A stretch of 64,000 nt of DNA from Bacteroidota bacterium (lineage in GTDB: Bacteria; Bacteroidota; Bacteroidia; Flavobacteriales; Flavobacteriaceae). Positions within the stretch are counted from its first letter, which is position 1. Each line of letters begins with the position of its first letter. Location: NCBI GenBank assembly GCA_024279425.1, contig JAJRRO010000038.1, positions 1 to 64,000 of the forward strand, written 5' to 3'. The notes under the pieces are model-generated. The model saw only the letters and a program-made list of their open reading frames with translations, did not search any database and was not told the DNA's origin. Of this stretch, positions 33,923 to 42,931 are shown one piece after another. Position numbers and translations under genes: made by a program.

Positions 33923-35473
33923 CTAAGGTTCTGCGCTAGGCTGAATGTCATTTTCGCCAGCTTTAGTACGATTTGCTTTTAGTTCACCCGCTTTTTCGGC
34001 AGTGATTCCATTAATAACGGAAAGAACTTCAAAAGCATATTGTTTATCAGTAAGAATTAAAGCCTTGTACTCGCTATCTTCTTTTTCAAAAATTTCATCC
34101 AATTGGTTATTAAAGGCCCTAAGTTCCTTTCCTGTGAGGTCGGTCACATCTACAACTTCAAAAACATAAAATTCATCTGAATAATTCTCCTTCTTATCTA
34201 TTAAATAGACGTCCGATTCAAAAGCTCCAACTGAGTACTTTAAATTTTCATCTAATATTTGGAATGCTTTTTTTCTTGCCACATAACTTTCATATCGTAC
34301 TGAAGAAGGTATTGGCATGGACATGACATTGTCTTTCATTTTCGACAAACCATCAGTTTTACCTCTTTTTTCAATTATTTGGGTAATCATAGTTTCATAA
34401 TGTATTTTGGACAAAATTTGGCACTTAAAATACTCCTCTTTTGACAATATTACTTGATTTTCGTAAACTCTCCGCATTATGCCTAATGCCTGAGGAGAAG
34501 TAAGAGCAAATGCCTTAACGGAACCCCATTCAGCAATTTCCTCTTCAATTTCCACTCTAGTTTTAGCAACTAAAGCCGCATCATCTATAGTTTGTTCTTG
34601 TTCTTCAATTTCCAATTCTTGTGCTTCAGATGAGGTATAGGCCAACATTCCTAAAACCATCGGCACCAGCAAAAGGTATTTCAACTGCCAAATTTTTTTT
34701 GATTTTGATTTTTGCAACATGGCTATTCGTTTTTTGATCAGTGAGGTCTTAAAGAATTGATTGACAAATGAGATGTGTTGGGTTTGAAATACCTGGGAAA
34801 GCAACAATTGATATTGCTCTTTTTTATTCGTCTTGGCCATATGGGCATCTGCAATGAATTCGTGCAATTCAGAAATCCTGTTTTGATATACATATACCAA
34901 TGGGTTGAACCAAAAAACGACTCGCAATAATTCAAAAAACAACAGATCCCAAGAATGTTTCTGTTGTATGTGCACAAGCTCATGCTTTATTATACTTTCA
35001 TGTTCCTTTGTTAATACCTTATCCCCTAAAAAGATGGAGTTGAAAAATGAGAATGCCAAATTACTATTGGCCACGATAATCCGCGTAAAATTTAGAAAAT
35101 AGTGCACGTCACCATTTTTACGGAGTCGGTACAATTGATGCATTTTATATCCAAACAACAAGGTGGCCCCCAACAACCCAAGAAAAAACACACCCTGCTG
35201 CCAAGAAATATTCAGTAATGAGCTTTCATTGGCGGCACCCGTAATTGGCGCTGAATCCATGTTCCAAAGGAACTCTGGATATACAAAATATTCCGTGGGC
35301 ACCTCTGTTTTGAAAGCCTCGATCTTTACCCATGGTAAAATCAGGGATAATATATGGGTCCCCAATAAATACAATCTATTCCATTGAAAAAAAGTTTCCT
35401 TTTTTAGGAAAAAATCATAGATGATTAGAAATATCAGCTGAAACGAAATACACTCTAAAATATACTGTAGCAT
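33923..35473 (-). CDS. BlaR1-like M56 membrane metallopeptidase, truncated by amber stop
   Basis: 516 residues. Helices near residues 5-22, 33-50 and 93-112; zinc site HELVH (His164, Glu165, His168) and Glu205 in LHEFIADA; fourth helix near 268-285 ending in an Ala-x-Ala-like site (TSSEAQ). The periplasmic part is charged and ends NDIQPSAEP before TAG. The frame stays open after the stop and encodes TonB domains, giving an expected full protein of about 941 residues. Its ATG shares one base with the stop of the BlaI gene, so translation is coupled. Confidence 0.82.
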   Translation of the reverse strand: MLQYILECISFQLIFLIIYDFFLKKETFFQWNRLYLLGTHILSLILPWVKIEAFKTEVPTEYFVYPEFLWNMDSAPITGAANESSLLNISWQQGVFFLGLLGATLLFGYKMHQLYRLRKNGDVHYFLNFTRIIVANSNLAFSFFNSIFLGDKVLTKEHESIIKHELVHIQQKHSWDLLFFELLRVVFWFNPLVYVYQNRISELHEFIADAHMAKTNKKEQYQLLLSQVFQTQHISFVNQFFKTSLIKKRIAMLQKSKSKKIWQLKYLLLVPMVLGMLAYTSSEAQELEIEEQEQTIDDAALVAKTRVEIEEEIAEWGSVKAFALTSPQALGIMRRVYENQVILSKEEYFKCQILSKIHYETMITQIIEKRGKTDGLSKMKDNVMSMPIPSSVRYESYVARKKAFQILDENLKYSVGAFESDVYLIDKKENYSDEFYVFEVVDVTDLTGKELRAFNNQLDEIFEKEDSEYKALILTDKQYAFEVLSVINGITAEKAGELKANRTKAGENDIQPSAEP

Positions 35474-35832
35474 TATTCCTCCTTTTTAATTTCCTTTAAA
35501 ACAGCTTCCAATTCAGCAAGACTCATGTCATTTTTTTTCATAAAAAAGGAGACCATACTCTTGAATGAGCCTTGAAAATAACCATCGACCAATTTGTTTA
35601 TCGATTGGTTGCTGTAATCTGATTTTTGCACAACAGGATAGTACAGGTAGCCTTTCCCTTCCCGCTCATGATCCACAAAACCCTTGCTTTCTAGAATCCG
35701 TACAATGGTAGAAACTGTATTATATGCAGGTTTTGGTTCGGGTAATTCGTTGATTATGGCTGCTACATTGCACTTTTGTAAATGCCATAAAATCTGCATT
35801 ACTTCTTCTTCTGCTTTTGTTAATTGCCTCAT
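35473..35832 (-). CDS. BlaI/MecI/CopY family repressor (second unit)
   Basis: 119 residues with TKAEEEVMQILWHLQKCNVA, PAYNTVSTIVRILESKGFVD and HEREGKGYLYYP, then a C-terminal dimerisation helix. Similar in layout to the repressor at 16562 but its operators differ in sequence. It heads the operon blaI, M56-TonB, TPR. Confidence 0.9.
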   Translation of the reverse strand: MRQLTKAEEEVMQILWHLQKCNVAAIINELPEPKPAYNTVSTIVRILESKGFVDHEREGKGYLYYPVVQKSDYSNQSINKLVDGYFQGSFKSMVSFFMKKNDMSLAELEAVLKEIKKEE

Positions 35833-35837
35833 GTATT

Positions 35838-35905
35838 AACTAATGTTTTAGTTGAATGATAAAACAAATATAACTAAATGTTTAGTTTAAACTAATGTTG
35901 TAGTT
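35838..35905 (-). promoter_or_regulatory. Three BlaI-type operators and promoter (second unit)
   Basis: AACTAAA-TG-TTTAGTT at 35872-35887 has perfect 7-base arms. AACTAAT-GT-TTTAGTT (35838-35853) and AACTAAT-GT-TGTAGTT (35890-35905) are close copies. On the minus strand a -7 element TATATTTG lies at 35865-35872, abutting the central operator, and the upstream operator covers the expected -33 position. The sequence differs from the TCTACA/TGTAGA operators of the first unit. Confidence 0.7.
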
Positions 35906-35941
35906 GAATACTTTCGTTCTGCGTTTCGAGAGTCCCTACTT

Positions 35942-35974
35942 AGACCTGTCAGGTTTCAAAAACCTGACAGGTCT
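35942..35974. repeat. Perfect 15-base-arm palindrome, AGACCTG family
   Basis: AGACCTGTCAGGTTT, loop CAA, AAACCTGACAGGTCT. It lies between divergent genes (blaI and DUF456), so it is not simply a terminator. A degenerate copy is at 31401. Confidence 0.9.
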
Positions 35975-36034
35975 ACTTTCTTTGTATATCTGTAACAAAA
36001 CCTTATTATCTTCGTCAAACCGTAAACTGATTTC

Positions 36035-36550
36035 ATGGATATTGTGCTTCTCTTTTTTGGGTTTATTTTGATGTTGGTAGGAATTCTTGGCAGTTTTTTA
36101 CCCGTATTACCCGGGCCCACAGTAAGCTGGGTGGGTTTACTTTTATTACATTTCACCTCTGTAATTCCAGAGGATTGGTGGTTTTTGGGAATTACCTTGG
36201 CGATTGCCTTGACCGTATTTGCCCTGGATTATATTATCCCTGCTGTAGGGACTAAAAAATTCGGTGGAACCAAAGCCGGAATGTTGGGCACGACCATTGG
36301 ATTATTGGTGGCCCTATTTTTTCCCATATTAGGTCCTTTTGGAATAATTATTTGGCCTTTTGTGGGCGCCTTGGTCGGAGAGCTTTTGAACAAGGCCGAT
36401 AAAAAAAAAGCAACTAAAGCTGCATTCGGATCTTTTATTGGGTTCTTGACTGGAACTTTCCTAAAGTTCATGGTCACTATTGTGTTTTTAGGACTTTATA
36501 TCTCAAAGACTTGGGAATACAAAGGAGCTTTGTTTCCTTTTTTTGATTAA
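36035..36550 (+). CDS. DUF456 membrane protein
   Basis: 171 residues. DUF456 hallmarks: MLVGILGSFLPVLPGPTVSW, then Gly-rich helices (GTKAGMLGTTIGLLVALFFP, GPFGIIIWPFVGALVGELL) and the C-terminal FGSFIGFLTGTFLKF. Small glycine-zipper inner-membrane protein of unknown function. It is followed 6 bases later by an unknown membrane protein in the same direction. Confidence 0.88.
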   Translation: MDIVLLFFGFILMLVGILGSFLPVLPGPTVSWVGLLLLHFTSVIPEDWWFLGITLAIALTVFALDYIIPAVGTKKFGGTKAGMLGTTIGLLVALFFPILGPFGIIIWPFVGALVGELLNKADKKKATKAAFGSFIGFLTGTFLKFMVTIVFLGLYISKTWEYKGALFPFFD

Positions 36551-36555
36551 ATAAA

Positions 36556-37590
36556 ATGAGTATGGAATCACTAAAATTAGACAAGATTAAATTAGTGGCT
36601 TACGGATTACCTCTGTTAGTATTTCTTATTTCCATTGTCATTGGGTTAAGTCCAATTTTAAAACAACATCCAGAATTGGCTGCAGCGATTATCTATGATT
36701 TAACATTGACTGTCCCCATACTCTTTCTGATCTTGTCTCGAAATACTAACATTTCAAAATTAAGAGCCATCCCTCTTTTTATAATTGGTATAATCACAGC
36801 TACTTATGTACTTCCCGAGAGCGGTCAACAGCATTTAAGCTATTTAAAAACATATGCATTACCAGCAATTGAACTCATTGCCCTCGGAATAATTGCATTA
36901 AAAATCCGTAAAGGGATAAGAATAGTCAAGTCACAAATTGAACCCTCTGAAGATTTCCTTGCCATTTGTAAAAAAAGTGTTGAGGAAATCTTCGGAAAGT
37001 CAAAATTTGCATTATTTATTTCCTTTGAAATTACCATGCTTTACTATGCTCTATTTTCATGGGGCAAGAAGAAACTCGCTCCGAACGAGTTTACCAATTA
37101 CAGAGAGAATGGAAACCTTGCATTAATGGGTGCATTACTTATGGTCATAGGTATTGAAACATTCACATTCCATACACTTTTGGTTAAATGGAGCTCGGTC
37201 GTGGCTTGGATCCTAACAGGAACAAGTATGTATACGGCCTTAATGATTTTCGCCCAAATAAAGGCCTTATTGCAAAGTCCGACCGTACTCCTTGGCGAAA
37301 AACTAATTGTACAGAACGGACTCATCTCCAATATTCATATTCATTTGGATGAAATACATACCATAGAAGTCTGCACGGAAGAAATGAAATTAGAAGATCT
37401 TAAAATTGGCAATCTTGGGCTATCCAAAGAAAGTACAGACCATACTATTGCCCTATATTTCAACACCCCACAAACGATAGAAAAGATGTATGGATCTACC
37501 GAAGTATGTGATGTTCTTCTTTTGCATATCGACAACAGGAATGGATTTATAGAAAAAATGAACAATGCTTTGAAAAAATTAAGACATTGA
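36556..37590 (+). CDS. Multi-pass membrane protein, function unknown
   Basis: 344 residues. About six or seven hydrophobic helices in residues 10-235 (LVAYGLPLLVFLISIVIGLS, IIYDLTLTVPILFLILS, LALMGALLMVIGIETFTFH), followed by a soluble C-terminal domain of about 100 residues (LIVQNGLISNIHIHLDEIHT, ALYFNTPQTIEKMYG) that resembles a PH-like fold in texture. Not recognised. Its stop overlaps the TTG start of the SDR gene, so they are co-translated. Confidence 0.7.
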   Translation: MSMESLKLDKIKLVAYGLPLLVFLISIVIGLSPILKQHPELAAAIIYDLTLTVPILFLILSRNTNISKLRAIPLFIIGIITATYVLPESGQQHLSYLKTYALPAIELIALGIIALKIRKGIRIVKSQIEPSEDFLAICKKSVEEIFGKSKFALFISFEITMLYYALFSWGKKKLAPNEFTNYRENGNLALMGALLMVIGIETFTFHTLLVKWSSVVAWILTGTSMYTALMIFAQIKALLQSPTVLLGEKLIVQNGLISNIHIHLDEIHTIEVCTEEMKLEDLKIGNLGLSKESTDHTIALYFNTPQTIEKMYGSTEVCDVLLLHIDNRNGFIEKMNNALKKLRH

Positions 37591-38300
37591 AAAAAGCCAT
37601 AGTCGTCGGAGCATCATCTGGTATTGGCAAAACGCTTGCAATACTACTTTCTAAAAACAATTACAAAGTTGGAGTCACTGGAAGGAGGAAGAATCATTTG
37701 CTGGAAATTCAAAATTCCAACCCCAAAGCGTTCGTTATAAGATCATTTGACTTGACTGCCGATGACAATGCATCTAAACTTTCCGAATTAACAAAAGAAT
37801 TGGGAGGGCTTGACTTGCTGGTTTTAAGTTCAGGAACAGGGAAATTCAATAAAAATCTAGAATACCCCATTGAACAGGAGACCCTAGACCTCAATGTGAA
37901 CGCATTTACTGAAGTTCTAAATTTTGCATACCATTTTTTTGAAAAGCAAGGACAGGGGCATTTAGTAGCGATCAGTTCAATTGCGGGGATTAGGGGAGGT
38001 GCAGTAGCACCAGCCTATAATGCCTCAAAAGCTTATCAAATGAACTATTTGGAAGGGCTTCGACAAAAAACCAAAAAGCTAAAACTTCCCATATATATTA
38101 CAGATGTTAGACCAGGTTTTGTAGATACTGACATGGCCAAAGGCGACGGAAAGTTCTGGGTAGCCTCAAAGGAAAAAGCAGCCCGACAAATCTTTCAAGC
38201 CATTAGACATAAGAAAGATATTATTTACGTTAGTAAAAGATGGTATTTGATTGCCCTTCTTTTGAAAGTCCTCCCCAATTGGATGTATAAAAGAATGTAG
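37587..38300 (+). CDS. Short-chain dehydrogenase/reductase
   Basis: 237 residues from a TTG start that overlaps the previous stop. The Rossmann motif GASSGIGKTLA, the catalytic Ser of AISSIAG and Tyr-x-x-x-Lys in YNASKAY, and the PGFVDTDMA segment are all present. NAD(P)-dependent oxidoreductase; substrate unknown. The last part (SKRWYLIALLLKVLPNWMYK) is a hydrophobic C-terminal tail as in some membrane-associated SDRs. Confidence 0.9.
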   Translation: MKKAIVVGASSGIGKTLAILLSKNNYKVGVTGRRKNHLLEIQNSNPKAFVIRSFDLTADDNASKLSELTKELGGLDLLVLSSGTGKFNKNLEYPIEQETLDLNVNAFTEVLNFAYHFFEKQGQGHLVAISSIAGIRGGAVAPAYNASKAYQMNYLEGLRQKTKKLKLPIYITDVRPGFVDTDMAKGDGKFWVASKEKAARQIFQAIRHKKDIIYVSKRWYLIALLLKVLPNWMYKRM

Positions 38301-38303
38301 TAT

Positions 38304-38855
38304 TTACATCCAAACAACCTTGTCCCCAATCGCACCTCTGGTCACTTCCTGAACTTCTGCATCGTAATAACCCATATAAAGGAATCCAAGACATTTTTCG
38401 CCTTCGGCCATATCAAAATATTCGTCCATATGGCTAATGAGTCCAGGAGAACTCCAATAGCAACCAATCCCCATTTCGGTGCAACAAAGCCACATGTTCT
38501 GTACAGCCATGGCCACAGCAGCGATTTCCTCCCATTCAGGCACACATTCATTGGGATCTCGCTGCATACAAATAGCAATTACAGCAGCTGATTTAACGGG
38601 ATTTTCCAAAAGCTTTTTGATCTTGACCTGCTTAGGTCTTTCCTCTACCTCTTTGTACTTTTCTGATAAAAACAGTCCGAGTTTCTCTTTTGATTTTCCC
38701 TGAAACACCTTAAATCGCCATGGTTCCGTTTTTTTATGTGTAGGTGCACAATTGGCTGCTTCCAATAGTATTTCAATAGCCTCTTTTGCAATGGGCTTGT
38801 CATTATATTGTGCAGGGAAAACCGAGCGTCTATTTTTAATATTATCAAAGATCAT
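38304..38855 (-). CDS. Nitroreductase family protein
   Basis: 183 residues. FMN-binding nitroreductase pattern: NIKNRRSVFPAQYNDKPI near the start, AANCAPTHKKTEPWRF, AVAMAVQNMWLCCTEMGIGC and FLYMGY near the end. Probably an FMN-dependent NAD(P)H oxidoreductase with unknown substrate. It converges with the SDR gene, leaving three bases between their ends. Confidence 0.88.
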   Translation of the reverse strand: MIFDNIKNRRSVFPAQYNDKPIAKEAIEILLEAANCAPTHKKTEPWRFKVFQGKSKEKLGLFLSEKYKEVEERPKQVKIKKLLENPVKSAAVIAICMQRDPNECVPEWEEIAAVAMAVQNMWLCCTEMGIGCYWSSPGLISHMDEYFDMAEGEKCLGFLYMGYYDAEVQEVTRGAIGDKVVWM

Positions 38856-38897
38856 GTATTTCCTTTTTAGCCTTCAAATCTACTATTAAACACTCAA

Positions 38898-39788
38898 TCA
38901 AGCTTCATTCAAAAGTAAATCCATGCAATGTTTTAAAGCGGGGTTGCGATTGTCCGTTTTCCAAATAACGGACAGTACGGCTTTTTGTGGAATTTTTTTA
39001 AGTTCAATAAACTTTACATTCATTTGAAACCCATGCTGCAAGGAGGTAGGCACAATGGCAATGCCCAAATTGTTTTCCACCAACTTAAAAATGGTCTGGG
39101 CATGTACTGATTTATGGGAAATTCTTGGAGTAAAGCCACCATCTTCACAAATACTCATTACAGTGTTATAGTACAACGGACTATAATCCTGTGAAAAAAG
39201 AATGAAACTCTCTTCCGAAAGTTGGCCAACTCCTTTGAAGTTATCACTAGTACAAGAATGGTTCCTAGGTAGGACGACTGAAAAAGTATCTTCAAAAATT
39301 GGTTTTATTTTAATGGATTTTGGCACTCTGGCCAAGCGAACAAAACCAACATCAAGTTTGTCCTTCAATACTGCACTGACTTGGGCATTATTTGACAACT
39401 CTTCCAAATTTGCTTTAATACCAGGGTATTGATTTTTAAGTTGGATCAATAGCTTTGGAATGACATTCTGCATTGCCGATCCTAAAAATCCTATTCGAAT
39501 TTCGCCTATATTTCCTTCCCCTATAGATTTCAAATGTTTCTTCGTCAACTCCAAATGGTTTAGAATAAACTCCAGTTCAGATTTCAGATACATTCCAGCT
39601 TGTGTGAGGGTTACTTTTCTCTGATTGCGCTCAAGGAGGCTCGTTCCCAATATTTCTTCCATCTGCTTTATTTGTCTACTCAGTCCTGGTTGTGATATGA
39701 ACAGTTTCTCGGCTGCCCTCCTAAAGTGAAGTTCTTCGGCCACAGCCAAAAAATAATTGAAATGTCTTAATTCTAATTGATAACCCAT
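38898..39788 (-). CDS. LysR family regulator, probably of the hut genes
   Basis: 296 residues. N-terminal winged helix (LRHFNYFLAVAEELHFRRAA, LFISQPGLSRQIKQMEEILG) and a periplasmic-binding-like effector domain (IGFLGSAMQNVIPKLLIQLK). It is divergent from hutH, with 77 bases between starts, the standard LysR arrangement. Regulation of hutH-hutI-hutU by histidine or urocanate is the natural inference. Confidence 0.88.
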   Translation of the reverse strand: MGYQLELRHFNYFLAVAEELHFRRAAEKLFISQPGLSRQIKQMEEILGTSLLERNQRKVTLTQAGMYLKSELEFILNHLELTKKHLKSIGEGNIGEIRIGFLGSAMQNVIPKLLIQLKNQYPGIKANLEELSNNAQVSAVLKDKLDVGFVRLARVPKSIKIKPIFEDTFSVVLPRNHSCTSDNFKGVGQLSEESFILFSQDYSPLYYNTVMSICEDGGFTPRISHKSVHAQTIFKLVENNLGIAIVPTSLQHGFQMNVKFIELKKIPQKAVLSVIWKTDNRNPALKHCMDLLLNEA

Positions 39789-39865
39789 AGTTATTGATTA
39801 ATGGCTTAATTAGTATTAGTAATTATCAAACTTAATCAATATTTTTATACCTAATAAGTATACCT

Positions 39866-41446
39866 ATGGTTTCATCTCCAGAAATGTTCAAATTTGGTGA
39901 AGATTGGCTAACTGCAAGCACTGCTATTGCCATATCGAATGGTCAAACTAAAGTCAGTTTGTCTAATGGTACTCACGAAAAAGTGAAAGAAAGTTGGGAA
40001 ATAGTCCATAACATTGTTGAAAAAGGACATCCTGTTTATGGCATAAATACAGGTTTTGGCCCTTTATGCACAACCAAGATATCAAAGGAAGAGACACAAA
40101 TACTTCAAACGAATATATTACAGAGCCATAGCGTAGGTGTTGGCAAACCCATTGACAGAGAGATTGCCAAGTTAATGCTTGTTCTAAAGACACACTCCTT
40201 GGCAAAAGGCTTCTCGGGCATTTCAGAAGCGACTCTTGACCGTATTATATGGCATATCGAAAATGATGCCATTCCAGTTGTACCTTCCCAAGGTTCTGTT
40301 GGAGCTTCAGGAGATTTAGCACCCTTATCACATTTGTTCCTTCCCCTTATTGGCTTAGGAAAGGTTGAATTTAAGGGTGAAACCCTTGAAACTTCGACCC
40401 TTTTTGAAAAAACCGGCCTTGAGGCCATTGAACTTGGCCCCAAAGAAGGCCTCGCCCTTATCAATGGGACTCAATTTATTGCCGCGCATGCCATAAAAGT
40501 AATAGAGAAATTACATAATTGCCTTTCACAAGCAGATATTATAGGAGCCATGATGATTGAAGGTCTACAAGGATCCGTAAAGCCTTTTTACAACGAATTG
40601 CATGCTTTGAGACCCTTCAAAGGTAATATTCATGTTGCCAAAAGAGTGAAACGCTTATTGAAAGGTTCTCAAATTATGGAAGACCATGTAGATTGTGAAC
40701 GTGTTCAAGATCCCTACTCCTTACGATGTATTCCACAAGTACATGGAGCCTCTAGAAATTCATGGCTGCACCTTAAAGAGCTACTCGAGGTTGAATTGAA
40801 TTCGGTTACCGACAATCCCATAATCATTAATGAAGATTTGACTATAAGTGGCGGAAATTTTCACGGTCAACCCTTGGCCATGGCTTTGGATTATGCTTGC
40901 CTAGCGGCATCAGAATTGGGTAATATTTCAGACCGAAGGATTTATTTGGCCTTGGAAGGGAACAGCCCAGGCGTTCCCAAACTACTTATGGATGATACAG
41001 GTATCAATTCGGGCTATATGATCCTGCAATACACCACAGCTGCCTTGGCCAGTGAAAATAAAGGACTCTGTTTTCCGTCAAGTGCCGATAGCATTCCAAC
41101 TTCCTTGGGACAGGAGGATCATGTGAGTATGGGTTCGATTGGCGGACGCAAAGCACTACAAGTAATTGAAAATATCGAAAAAATACTGGCTATCGAATTA
41201 TTGACCGCGGCCCAGGCTTTTGAATTCCGAAAGCCTATGAAATCAGGAATCTTACTTGAAGAAGTTCATAAAGAGGTTCGTAAAAAAGTCTCTTTTGCCG
41301 AAAAGGACAGGGTGTTCGCCGACGACATTGAAATTGGCATTGCCATGATAAAAGATCGGACCATCATCAAGGTGATCGACAAAGTTAAAAAGAAAAAAAA
41401 GATTTCCTTTAAGACTCCATTTTCCAATGAATTTGAAGTATTTTGA
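39866..41446 (+). CDS. hutH: Histidine ammonia-lyase
   Basis: 526 residues. The MIO cofactor triad Ala147-Ser148-Gly149 sits in GSVGASGDLAPLSH. The conserved YGINTGFG, QVHGASR and VTDNPII segments are present. It converts histidine to urocanate and ammonia, the first step of the pathway. It starts at ATG 39866; an ATG at 39884 is also possible. The tail is Lys-rich (KVKKKKKISFKT). A 217-base gap separates it from hutI. Confidence 0.93.
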   Translation: MVSSPEMFKFGEDWLTASTAIAISNGQTKVSLSNGTHEKVKESWEIVHNIVEKGHPVYGINTGFGPLCTTKISKEETQILQTNILQSHSVGVGKPIDREIAKLMLVLKTHSLAKGFSGISEATLDRIIWHIENDAIPVVPSQGSVGASGDLAPLSHLFLPLIGLGKVEFKGETLETSTLFEKTGLEAIELGPKEGLALINGTQFIAAHAIKVIEKLHNCLSQADIIGAMMIEGLQGSVKPFYNELHALRPFKGNIHVAKRVKRLLKGSQIMEDHVDCERVQDPYSLRCIPQVHGASRNSWLHLKELLEVELNSVTDNPIIINEDLTISGGNFHGQPLAMALDYACLAASELGNISDRRIYLALEGNSPGVPKLLMDDTGINSGYMILQYTTAALASENKGLCFPSSADSIPTSLGQEDHVSMGSIGGRKALQVIENIEKILAIELLTAAQAFEFRKPMKSGILLEEVHKEVRKKVSFAEKDRVFADDIEIGIAMIKDRTIIKVIDKVKKKKKISFKTPFSNEFEVF

Positions 41447-41663
41447 AAAATCAATGCAAAGCATTAAAAAACTGGCCTACGAAAGGGTTGCGCAAAACTT
41501 GAGATGAGATTTCGTTAAATAATCCGTCTTGTAATGAATTCGAACAAAGTTCGAAGAAGTTAGCGATTATTTAGAAATTGAATAAAAAGTTTAGCAACGG
41601 TTTCGTCAGCCTAGATTTTTTGTTTCTTTTTCATTAATGGAAAAAGAATGTAAATACCATAAA

Positions 41664-42920
41664 ATGAACAATTTGAAACTAATCGGTCCATTCAAACAAA
41701 TCATTCCAATGACCAGACTCCCTTTAAAAGGAGCAATAAAAGATGAGTCTTTAACTATCATTGAGGATAGCGGAATACTCATCGAGGGCGAAAAAATATA
41801 TGCGGTCGGAGACTATGACGACTTGCTTACACTAGCCAAAGCCAACAAAGCTGAAATACATCCATTGACAGGAGATCACACCTGTATACCAGGATTCATC
41901 GATGCCCATACCCATATCTGTTTTGGTGGCTCACGGGCCAATGATTACGCCATGCGCAATGCTGGAAAAACATATCTTGAAATTTCGAAGGCCGGTGGCG
42001 GAATTTGGGATACCGTTACCCAAACCCGAAAAGCCACTAAGGAAGCGTTGGTAAAGGGAATTATCAAAAGGGCAAAGAGACATTTGACCAATGGAGTAAC
42101 AACCATTGAGGTTAAAAGTGGTTATGGACTATCGGTTGATGAAGAATTAAAAATGCTCTATGCCATTAAAGAGGCCAATGAAAAACTCGCCAATGATCTG
42201 ATCCCTACTTGTTTGGCTGCACATATGTTTCCGAAAGACCATTCGGGTTCGCCATCGGACTACCTCGAAGAAGTTAGTTCTGGGCTCTTTCCAAAACTGA
42301 AGGAAGAAAACCTTGCACATCGTATTGATGCTTTTATTGAAGAAGGGGCATTCTCCGAGAGTCTTATTGCCCCCTATTTCCAAAAGGCCAGAGCATTTGG
42401 ATTTGATATTACGGTACATGCCGACCAATTTTCAACTGGAGGCAGCAAAGTCGCTGTTGATTACAGCGCCGTTAGTGCTGACCATTTAGAGGCGAGTACT
42501 GAAACTGAAATAGCGCTTTTGGCAAAAAGCGATGTTATCCCAGTGGCTTTGCCCGGAGCATCATTGGGACTGGGATGCGCTTTTACACCCGCTCGTAAAA
42601 TCTTGGATGCGGGAGGGGCCCTAGCCATTGCAAGTGACCACAACCCAGGTTCAGCACCTATGGGTGATTTGCTGACTCAAGCATCTATTTTAGGGGCTTT
42701 TGAAAAATTGACCAATGCGGAGGTCTTGGTGGGGATTACCCTAAGAGCCGCGGCCGCACTAAAATTATCGGATAGAGGTCAATTAGGTCAAGGGTACTTA
42801 GCCGACCTCAGTATTTTCCACACCAATGATTACAAGGAGATATTGTATAATCAAGGAGACTTTAAACCCTGTATGGTCTGGAAAAAAGGAGAATTGGTCT
42901 ATAACAAACATAAGCACTAG
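41664..42920 (+). CDS. hutI: Imidazolonepropionase
   Basis: About 418 residues from ATG 41664 (MNNLKLIGPFKQI); the frame extends to ATG 41637, but the added residues do not fit the family. Amidohydrolase metal ligands are seen in DAHTHICFGG, the His of AAHMFP, HADQF and DHNPGS. It hydrolyses imidazolone propionate to formimidoylglutamate, the third hut step. hutU follows 11 bases later. Confidence 0.92.
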   Translation: MNNLKLIGPFKQIIPMTRLPLKGAIKDESLTIIEDSGILIEGEKIYAVGDYDDLLTLAKANKAEIHPLTGDHTCIPGFIDAHTHICFGGSRANDYAMRNAGKTYLEISKAGGGIWDTVTQTRKATKEALVKGIIKRAKRHLTNGVTTIEVKSGYGLSVDEELKMLYAIKEANEKLANDLIPTCLAAHMFPKDHSGSPSDYLEEVSSGLFPKLKEENLAHRIDAFIEEGAFSESLIAPYFQKARAFGFDITVHADQFSTGGSKVAVDYSAVSADHLEASTETEIALLAKSDVIPVALPGASLGLGCAFTPARKILDAGGALAIASDHNPGSAPMGDLLTQASILGAFEKLTNAEVLVGITLRAAAALKLSDRGQLGQGYLADLSIFHTNDYKEILYNQGDFKPCMVWKKGELVYNKHKH

Positions 42921-42931
42921 AAAAGAAGCAA

